NCBI GenBank assembly: GCA_935421135.1
Contig: OW285190.1
Span: forward strand, 20,222,501 to 20,286,500
DNA: 64,000 bases
Direction of reading: 5' to 3'
Origin: Bugulina stolonifera
Taxonomy: Eukaryota > Bryozoa > Gymnolaemata > Cheilostomatida > Bugulidae
In this document: piece after piece, positions 57,001-64,000 of the stretch
Layout of the letters: each line of letters begins with the position of its first letter
How positions within the stretch are numbered: the first letter of the stretch is position 1
Notes under the pieces: model-generated
Told to the model about the DNA's origin: nothing
What the model saw: only the letters and a program-made list of their open reading frames with translations
The model's database searches: none
Made by a program: the position numbers and the translations under genes

Positions 57001-60000
57001 GCTGGTGATTGCACTCTCATTACTATTGTGCAGGTCAAACAGGAGCAGCAGCAGCCCCAGCAAGAGCACCTGTAGTCATGGCCTCCAGTAAGAAGGCTCC
57101 ACCACCCGAGACTCTGGATGCCAAGTACATAGCCGAGGTTCTGGGATCTCCACTGACTGCAGCACTTGCAGAAGTTGCCGAGAAGCGTCCATGGGACCCG
57201 ATAGAGTATCTGGCACAGTGGCTTTATAAACATAAGGCTAATCTGAACTTCCATCAGCAAGTATGTTGTTGTTCAATGTACAGATTATAATATATTATGG
57301 TGCTTGTAGAGGTGACTGTGTGTACAAACCTTTACTCACTGTGTGTATATACCTTTACTCACTGTGTGTACACACCTTTACTCACTGCATGTACAAACCT
57401 TTACTCACTGTGTGTATATACCTTTACTCACTGTGTGTACATACCTTTACTCACTCACTGCATGTACAAACCTTTACTCACTGTGTGTACACACCTTTAC
57501 TCACTGTGTGTACAAACCTTTACTCACTGTGTGTATATACCTTTACTCACTGTGTGTACATACCTTTACTCACTGCATGTACAAACCTTTACTCACTGTG
57601 TGTACATACCTTTACTCACTGTGTGTACATACCTTTACTCACTGTGTGTACATACATGTACCTTTACTTACTGTGTGTACATACCTTTACTCACTGTGTG
57701 TACATACATGTACCTTTACTTACTGTGTGTACAAACCTTTACTCACTGTGTGTAAATACCTTTACTCACTGTGTGTACATACCTTTACTCACTGTGTGTA
57801 CATACCTTTACTCACTGTGTGTACATACCTTTACTTACTGTGTGTACAAACCTTTACTCACTGTGTGTACATGCCTTTACTCACTGTTTAGCAATTGGAT
57901 GCTGTGAAGGAGGCAGAGATGGAGGAGGTAAGAAAAAAAGAGGAGGAAGAGAACAGAGTGAGGAGGAAGAGGGAGGCTGTTCAGCTGAAGCAACTGGAGC
58001 AGGAGAAACAGAAGAAAGCAGAGGAGGAGGCGAGAAAACAGAAAGAACAAGAAGAGCTGCAGAAGAAGTAAGTTTCATGTGACATATGTATGTCTATGAT
58101 ATGTATGTCTTTTGTATATACAGTATATACAAGTGCATGTAGTATACAGTATATACCATAGACATAGACATAAACATATACATGTGATATTTAGAGCTAA
58201 GGAGTCTATCCACCTAGCTCAGCCCCCTGAGCTGGCCACAGTAGCAGAAGACGAGGAGACAACTGACGCTACGCTATCTGTAGTTAGTCCGAGGAAGTTG
58301 GTGGAGAAGGATGAGCAAGGCAGAACACAACTACACACAATGGTCAGTTACTATTTACCTGCAAGACATGTGTTGTCAGACTAGGCAGCACTATCAACCA
58401 ATCATTAGCATAGTGGAGGCTGAGCTCACAAAATACAATGCATATCATTGTATCCTGTGTAAACAGTGTGGGTTGAATGTTGAATTGTCTGTCTGGTATT
58501 GTCTGCAGGTTATGTCTGGGGCGTCTGTAGAAGATATTTCAGGTCTGCTGGTCACCTCTGGAGTAGAACTGCTAGCAGAGAGAGACTGCGATGGAAAGAC
58601 AGCGAGAGACTTGGCAGAGTCAGATGAGATTAGACAGTGTATTGGTGAGTTACTAGTTACTAGTACAATACTAGTACTGGTATGTACACACCTTACATTG
58701 TAGTACTAGTACTGTATGTACACACCTTACATTGTAGTACTAGTACTGTATGTATAATATACTTCACAGACGACTATATACTCAACCTGCTCAAGTCCCC
58801 GGATGTACCGACTCTTGTGAAGTTGATGGAGAATGGTTACTCACTAGACTCTGTAAACATTGACGGACAGGAATTGCCTGAGTCTTCAACAGAACTTCTG
58901 ACTCGAGGGGCAGAATTTCCTGTGAGTGAAGTGAATGTCTATTGGGGGTGTGGTTGTTACTCTCTATATGTAGTATTATATAACTGACAGGAGTTACGCT
59001 CCCTCTGTATACTATATAATAATGCGGTCAGGAGCTATGCTCTCTCTGTATACTATATAATAATGCTGTCAGGAGCTATGCTCTCTCTGTATACTACGCC
59101 TATATAATATAACTAGCAGGAGTTATGCTCTCTTTTCTATAGAGACTGCTGACATCAATCTGTACACACATTAAACAAGGAGATCTAGCAGCAGTTAAAC
59201 AGTCTATAGATAAAAAGTCATTGGCTGTCACTAGACTCAATTCCCATGGTGCAGTGTCACTTCATGTAGCAGTGCTTTATGGGAAGGTTGACATAGCACA
59301 GGATTTACTGTCTACATTCCGCGGACTAGTTGACTTCAGGGACTATGTGAGTACATTAGAGAGGACTAGTTGACCTCAGGGATTATGTAAGTACATTAGA
59401 GAGGACTAGTTGACTTCAGGGACTATGTAAGTACATTAGAGTGTACTGGTTAACTTCAGGGACTATGTAAGTACATTAGAGAGGACTAGTTTACTTCAGG
59501 GACTATGTAGGTACATTAGAGTGGATAGTGGAACTTGTAGATCTGGTTTGGGGAGAAACACTTGTAAATAATAAACACAGGAGTTGAGTCCTTGTTGACC
59601 ATTCCCTGTCTTGTCAAACCCATGGTTGATTAGGTAGACCAACAAGAGTGACCACACAGCTTGTGGTTTCTATACAAAGTATACCAAGTTTTGGTTGTTA
59701 CACATTGTATATGAACTATTATACTATAAACATCTCTCTACTGTAGATGAACAGGACAGCACTGCACTATGCCTACAGTATAGACACTGACGATGAGAGG
59801 GAGGTCATGGTGAAGGTGTTGACAGATGCCAAGGCTGATACTGAGGCAGCAGACTGTAGGGGAAGGAAACCAGGGGAGTACAGAGAGTTAGCAGAAGAGA
59901 TATCTACCATGAGAGAGGACCAACCACCTGCTGAGGGAGACCAACCACCTGCTGAGGGAGTCCAACCACCTGCTGAGGGGGACCAACCACCTGCTGAGGG

Positions 60001-60046
60001 GGACCAACCACCTGCTGAGGGAGACCAACCACCTGCTGTAGAATAG
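51008..60046 (+). CDS. ankyrin-repeat/Dpy-30/coiled-coil protein, 15 exons
   Basis: Exons: 51008-51161, 51518-51682, 52113-52270, 52910-53086, 53548-53751, 54124-54324, 55710-55822, 56607-56758, 57034-57260, 57892-58067, 58195-58342, 58509-58644, 58770-58921, 59143-59346, 59747-60046. All phases agree, giving 888 residues. Intron 3 has a GC donor (CACAAG|gcaagt). Ankyrin repeats fill residues 1 to about 380 (GQTYVHLAAAN; LPALHIAT; GHTALHYA; KLTPLHKAV; SGLTPMHLAAA). Residues about 465-515 are a Dpy-30 motif (YIAEVLGSPLTAALAEVAEK then RPWDPIEYLAQWLYKHKAN), followed by a strongly charged coiled coil of about 58 residues. More ankyrin repeats follow (NRTALHYAYS), then a C-terminal QPPAEGD repeat. 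Dpy-30 motifs dock amphipathic helices in histone methyltransferase complexes and in ciliary radial-spoke proteins. Its DPIEYLA.WLYK.K form is closest to DYDC/NME5/AK7-type ciliary proteins, so an axonemal scaffold role is inferred. Confidence 0.85.
51845..51945. repeat. two-copy 45-bp duplication
   Basis: TTAATACTAGCATATACACC...CATACTGACAATATC occurs twice in intron 2. Confidence 0.8.
52275..52655. repeat. 20-bp minisatellite, ~19 copies
   Basis: CAGGCTATATTAGTGTATCT with very few substitutions, starting a few bases after the GC donor of intron 3. Confidence 0.95.
53105..53445. repeat. 21-bp minisatellite, ~16 copies
   Basis: GACTAGCCTTAGAGTCTATG(T) in intron 4. The unit keeps frame, so both strands show spurious open frames. 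Confidence 0.95.
53790..54018. repeat. 17-bp minisatellite, ~13 copies
   Basis: CAGTCAGTAGTAGTCAA in intron 5. Confidence 0.95.
54818..54860. repeat. perfect 43-bp palindrome
   Basis: Arms of 21 bp, left TACAGCAAGAGATATTAAT followed by AT, around one central base, in intron 6 (54325-55709). The rest of that 1.4 kb intron is unique DNA. Confidence 0.95.
55840..56180. repeat. 20-bp minisatellite
   Basis: About 17 copies of TACGTATGGTAATATATGTG in intron 7, decaying into looser TATGTGTGTA-type repeats to about 56380. Confidence 0.9.
56815..57008. repeat. 11-bp minisatellite
   Basis: About 17 copies of GACTGACTGGT in intron 8. Confidence 0.95.
57310..57888. repeat. 23-bp minisatellite, ~25 copies
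   Basis: TGTGTACATACCTTTACTCA plus CTG, filling intron 9. The last copy (CCTTTACTCACTGTTTAG) supplies the pyrimidine tract and acceptor of the coiled-coil exon. Confidence 0.95.
58660..58760. repeat. ~36-bp duplication
   Basis: Two to three copies of TATGTACACACCTTACATTG with TAGTACTAGTACTG in intron 12. Confidence 0.85.
58985..59142. repeat. ~54-bp repeat ending at a splice acceptor
   Basis: About four copies containing CAGGAGCTATGCTCTCTCTG and TATACTATATAATAATG in intron 13. The last copy ends in the acceptor of exon 14 (CTCTTTTCTATAG). The related motif CAGGAGTTATGCTCTCC recurs at 62815-62960. Confidence 0.85.
59318..59520. repeat. ~40-bp repeat duplicating exon end and donor
   Basis: The last bases of exon 14 and its donor (ACTTCAGGGACTATgtgagt) recur four more times downstream as GGGACTATGTAAGTACATTA-type copies, each with a consensus-like donor. 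Confidence 0.9.
59920..60036 (+). repeat. 21-bp coding repeat, C-terminus of ankyrin/Dpy-30 protein
   Basis: About six copies of GACCAACCACCTGCTGAGG(GA) encode QPPAEGD repeats directly before the stop codon. Confidence 0.95.
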
Positions 60047-60384
60047 ACAACTGCTAGCATTTATCTTTTTAATTAATATTTTTCTGTACTTGTGGGTATT
60101 TATTGGCTGGGATAGTATTTTGCATAACTTTGAATGACAAACCAATTATGTGTGAATATTTACTATTAAATATAGCAGACTCCAAACTTTATGAATATGA
60201 GATAGTTAAGTGTAAAACATAAAAAGGGTTGCTGGTTGCCATCCCCTGGAAGAAGATGTATACATAGCATAGTACATACACACTCTATAGTCTATACTCT
60301 ATACCATATTACATATGATATTATATATACTGGCATTACATATCCTTTCATACCTACTATACCTACATATCATCTCATACACAG
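60047..60384. other. 3' flank of ankyrin/Dpy-30 gene
   Basis: AT-rich. ATTAAA occurs near 60164 and could serve as a poly(A) signal, but this is weak. Confidence 0.4.
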
Positions 60385-60528
60385 TTATTGTCTTGACCAG
60401 ATACAGGGCACAGGCCAACCCACTAGAAACCCACCAAGCAGGTCAACAGCCCTTTCAGCTTAGCCCAGACAGCCATCTGTAGATTTTTACTTGTGTCCCA
60501 GTTAGGTCCAGGAGGTCCCTAGACACTA
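60385..60528 (+). mobile_element. MITE copy (family A), short
   Basis: Left end ATTGTCTTGACC and right end GGTCCCTAGACACTAAT are inverted relatives. It shares CAACAGCCCTTTCAGC and GACAGCCATCT with the family and is internally deleted. Confidence 0.7.
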
Positions 60529-60960
60529 ATTACTGTTTCTAAACTACAACTGGATTCCTTTGGAATAATTGGTTGCTAAGAGATAATAGCTGTCAGTGGC
60601 TATATAATGAGTAGAACCCCACTAACAGCATTGTTATACAATATATACATGTATATTATAATACATACACACTTACACTGTACCATATTATGTATAGTAT
60701 ACAGTAAACAGAGGATACATTACTCATACAATAACTACTACTTGCTATGCCAGTACTTGGATTGGGAACTTTAACAGTCCATGTACTCTAGCAGCTGCCC
60801 ACAGTACACCATCTCTGATACACATGCCTAGGATAACATCACCAGTAATATCAGTGAACTTGGGGTGCTTTAACTCCTGCTTCACTTCTCCTGTAACATA
60901 ATCATTATTGGTCTATTACAGGAGCTGTTGATGCTTACAAACAAATTTTCTTGCAAGAAA
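60529..60960. other. intergenic, no gene seen
   Basis: Unique AT-rich DNA. Confidence 0.4.
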
Positions 60961-60964
60961 ATTT

Positions 60965-62255
60965 TATAGCATCCCTATGCATATTTATATACTATAACAT
61001 CCCTATGCATATTTATATACTATAGCATCCCTATGCATATTTATATACTATAGCATACCTATGCATATTTATATACTATAGCATACCTATGCATATTTAT
61101 ATACTATAGCATCCCTATGTATATTTATATACTATAGCATACCTATGCATATTTTATATACTATAGCATCCCTATGCATATTTATATACTATAGCACCCC
61201 TATGCATATTTATATACTATAGCACCCCTATGCATATTTATATACTATAGCACCCCTATGCATATTTATATACTATAGCACCCCTATGCATATTTATATA
61301 CTATAGCATACCTATGCATATTTATATACTATAGCATCCCTATGCATATTTATATACTATAGCATACCTATGCATATTTTATATACTATAGCATCCCTAT
61401 GCATATTTATATACTATAGCATACCTATGCATATTTTATATACTATAGCATCCCTATGCATATTTATATACTATAGCACCCCTATGCATATTTATATACT
61501 ATAGCATCCCTATGTATATTTATATACTATAGCATACCTATGCATATTTTATATACTATAGCATCCCTATGCATATTTATATACTATAGCACCCCTATGC
61601 ATATTTATATACTATAGCATCCCTATGCATATTTATATACTATAGCATCCCTATGCATATTTATATACTATAGCACCCCTATGCATATTTATATACTATA
61701 GCATCCCTATGCATATTTATATACTATAGCATCCCTATGCATATTTATATACTATAACATCCCTATGCATATTTATATACTATAGCATCCCTAAGCATAT
61801 TTATATACTATAGCATCCCTATGTATATTTATATACTATAGCATACCTATGCATATTTTATATACTATAGCATCCCTATGCATATTTATATACTATAGCA
61901 TCCCTATGCATATTTATATACTATAGCATCCCTATGCAGATTTATATACTATAGCATCCCTATGCATATTTATATACTATAGCATACCTATGCATATTTA
62001 TATACTATAGCATCCCTATGCATATTTATATACTATAGCATCCCTATGCATATTTATATACTATAGCATTCCTATGCATATTTATATACTATAACATCCC
62101 TATGCATATTTATATACTATAGCATCCCTATGCATATTTATATACTATAGCATCCCTATGCATATTTATATACTATAGCATCCCTATGCATATTTATATA
62201 CTATAGCATACCTATGCATATTTATATACTATAGCATCCCTATGTATATTTATAT
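60965..62255. repeat. 28-bp satellite, ~46 copies
   Basis: TATGCATATTTATATACTAT plus AGCATCCC, with AGCATACC and AGCACCCC subtypes and one-base longer ATTTTATATA copies. A block with the extra T recurs several times at spacings of roughly 115-300 bp, indicating higher-order duplication. Confidence 0.97.
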
Positions 62256-63130
62256 ATACCTGTTAGTCTATTATATACATGTACACAAGTGTGCGTAATA
62301 TGACTGGGTATAAAATCATCAGTGAATAAACTGAAAGAACTGAACTTATTTATAGAAAACCTATACACGAGGTAAAGATGTACAGCTAATAAATTATACA
62401 CTGTAAGCATTTGTACAGAGTGATACAAATACAACACAAGTAAGAGAAGATAACCCTGTGTCTATGTGCCTGTTGAAACCAGTCAACTGTTTAGGTATTG
62501 ATTGTTTGATAGACGATTATCATGGGAACCAGGTGTTACACCCATGTAACACACCCAACCAGTATACAGTATATTGTAGTATTGTACATGTACTGTTAAT
62601 GATAATATTACATAGTCTCATCTCTCATGTTTACTATGCAGGTAAATGTAGCATAGTCTCATGTTTATTATGCAGGTAAATTTCCTTCTTGCTGTGATTC
62701 CTTGACTTGTTCATATTCTTGTGTTATATCTTTCCTCTCCACATTATCTGGTTTTTTGAATGGATACATATTCTCTGTGAACATCTGTACAAACTCTACA
62801 ACAGTACGCAATGACAGGAGTTATGCTCTCCTAGTGTATAATATTATGTACTGGCAGGAGTTATGCTCTCCTAGTATATAGTATTATTATACTGACAGGT
62901 GGCACTTTTCCGGTATATAATATTACATACCTAGAGAAGTTATGCTCTCTCACCTGGATAGCTGAATTTCCCATCTAGATTCTGATCAAACTTTTTTAGC
63001 GTTTGTAAGCACTTTTCGGCTTCATTGGATTTCCACTTTTGTCCAGTTTGAGTTAAAATGAACTAGAATAGATTAAATTCTTTTGGTATAAAAGCAGGCT
63101 AACATCCTACCATAGCTACATTACGATGAT
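62256..63130. other. intergenic, no firm gene
   Basis: It contains the repeated CAGGAGTTATGCTCTCC motif (62815-62960). The minus strand of about 62690-63060 could hold exons (possible acceptors and donors around 62680, 62810 and 63060), but I could not build a consistent reading. Confidence 0.3.
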
Positions 63131-63137
63131 CTAGTAG

Positions 63138-63755
63138 AGGGCTGGCCAAACTGTGGCCTGTGGGTCACATGTGGCTCACTTGCTAATTTTTGGTGGCCCA
63201 CTTGAGCTTTGTGTAAAAATCGGCATTTTTAGTATTTTTATTTGATGCAGCAAACAGATGAGTTCATACATCAGAAACCCTATAATTGTGTCTCAAGCAT
63301 CCTAGAACTCTGCACCATGCAACATAAATAGGATTTGAAACACTGTTTGGCCCGTTCAGAAATCTACATAAGCTAATTTAGATGATTAAGTGTCCAATGC
63401 AGGCTGAACCACTTGGGGAGTGGAAGGGCTACGTTGAAACTGTTTACAAAGAATTTTCAGTGTCTGCAATGCAAGAGGAATTGTGTAATCTCAATCAGCA
63501 GAATTCGAAATGGTCCACATCGAAGACGTTTGGCAAAGGCCACTACTGTGGGAGCCTGGGAGAGTACCCCAGTGGACAAGTGTGGAAAGATCTACTCACA
63601 GTGTTTGCAGTAACCTACCATTGAAAATCTGCTTTCTCAAACCAAAGCTTTATAAAAAGTAAATTCAGATCAAGTCTCAATCCACAGCCCTTGCATGAAC
63701 TACTAGGGATGTCATGTACACACTTAGAGCCTAACTATGAGGCCATAATGACTAG
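63138..63755 (+). pseudogene. degenerate hAT transposase, internally deleted element
   Basis: 63138-63185 (GGGCTGGCCAAACTGTGGCC) resembles the left end of animal hAT elements. Downstream, 63530-63750 translates as WKDLLTVFAVTYH, a stop, then KSAFSNQSFIKSKFRSSLN and LHELLG, which follows the hAT C-terminal dimerisation motif (cESaFS...IKSK.RS.L...L). The in-frame TGA replaces the usual Cys position. The N-terminal and catalytic parts are missing. Confidence 0.65.
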
Positions 63756-63784
63756 TAAATCAGGATTTCTCATCTGTCACATAC

Positions 63785-64000
63785 ACCTACCGCTACATGT
63801 GCATGCACACCTACAGCTGCCTGCACACCTACAGCTACATGCACACTTACAGCTAAACCTACAGCTACACATACACCACGCATACATCACACATACACCT
63901 ACACCTACAGCTACATGCACACCTACAGCTACAGCTACACCTACAGCTACACATACACCTACACGTACAGCTACATGTACACCTACACATACACCATGCA
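63785..64000. repeat. CTACAGCTACA-type repeat, runs off window
   Basis: Degenerate CACACCTACAGCTACATG units continuing to the window edge. Confidence 0.85.

Noticed and set aside
57263..57907. Plus-strand open frames of 152-214 residues rich in Tyr, Thr and Leu
   Set aside because: A 23-bp intronic array between the Dpy-30 and coiled-coil exons; no coding evidence.
60965..62255. CRISPR-like regular repeat
   Set aside because: Units are directly tandem with no unique spacers, and the window is clearly eukaryotic.

Overview
The window is AT-rich eukaryotic DNA from an animal with short introns and a very high minisatellite load. The genes (a plasminogen-receptor PLGRKT homologue, an RBM5/6/10-type RNA-binding protein, and an ankyrin/Dpy-30 protein of the kind found in cilia) are metazoan. 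The compact exons and the many 11-65 bp tandem arrays suggest a non-bilaterian marine invertebrate, possibly a demosponge. Species is an inference and cannot be proven from this window.

Layout. 1-6.2 kb: intergenic tandem arrays. 6.2-7.9 kb, minus: three-exon PLGRKT orthologue. 8.5-11 kb: transposon debris (tRNA-derived SINE, nested foldback element, reverse-transcriptase remnant). 11.9-23.2 kb, plus: RBM5/10-like gene (RRM, RanBP2-type zinc finger, Pro/Arg repeat exon, RRM, coiled coil, start of an OCRE repeat). Its last recognised exon joins in phase 0 to a 2.27 kb intron-free exon encoding an SGNH-hydrolase-like domain plus two RS domains. 23.5-37 kb: mostly arrays and unique noncoding DNA, with one weak three-exon gene candidate at 27.6-28.7 kb and a pair of perfect 48-bp palindromes at 33.9 kb. 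37.9-38.5 kb, minus: intronless 188-residue gene with TATA and CCAAT boxes. 39-45 kb: hAT-like MITE, very long arrays, second SINE copy. 45.45-47.13 kb, plus: four-exon gene for an unrecognised 256-residue protein. 47.9-50.0 kb: MITE copies and a complete 1,084-bp hAT-type non-autonomous element with an exact 8-bp target duplication. 51.0-60.05 kb, plus: 15-exon ankyrin + Dpy-30 + coiled-coil protein (888 residues). 60.4-64 kb: MITE, a 1.3 kb 28-bp satellite and a degenerate hAT transposase.

Exon structures were built by hand from splice consensus, phase continuity and protein continuity. No sequenced transcript was available. The genes do not form an obvious pathway. The most notable signals are the RBM-SGNH-RS fusion and the repeated finding that intronic minisatellites here include the splice junction itself, so that splice sites are tandemly multiplied.
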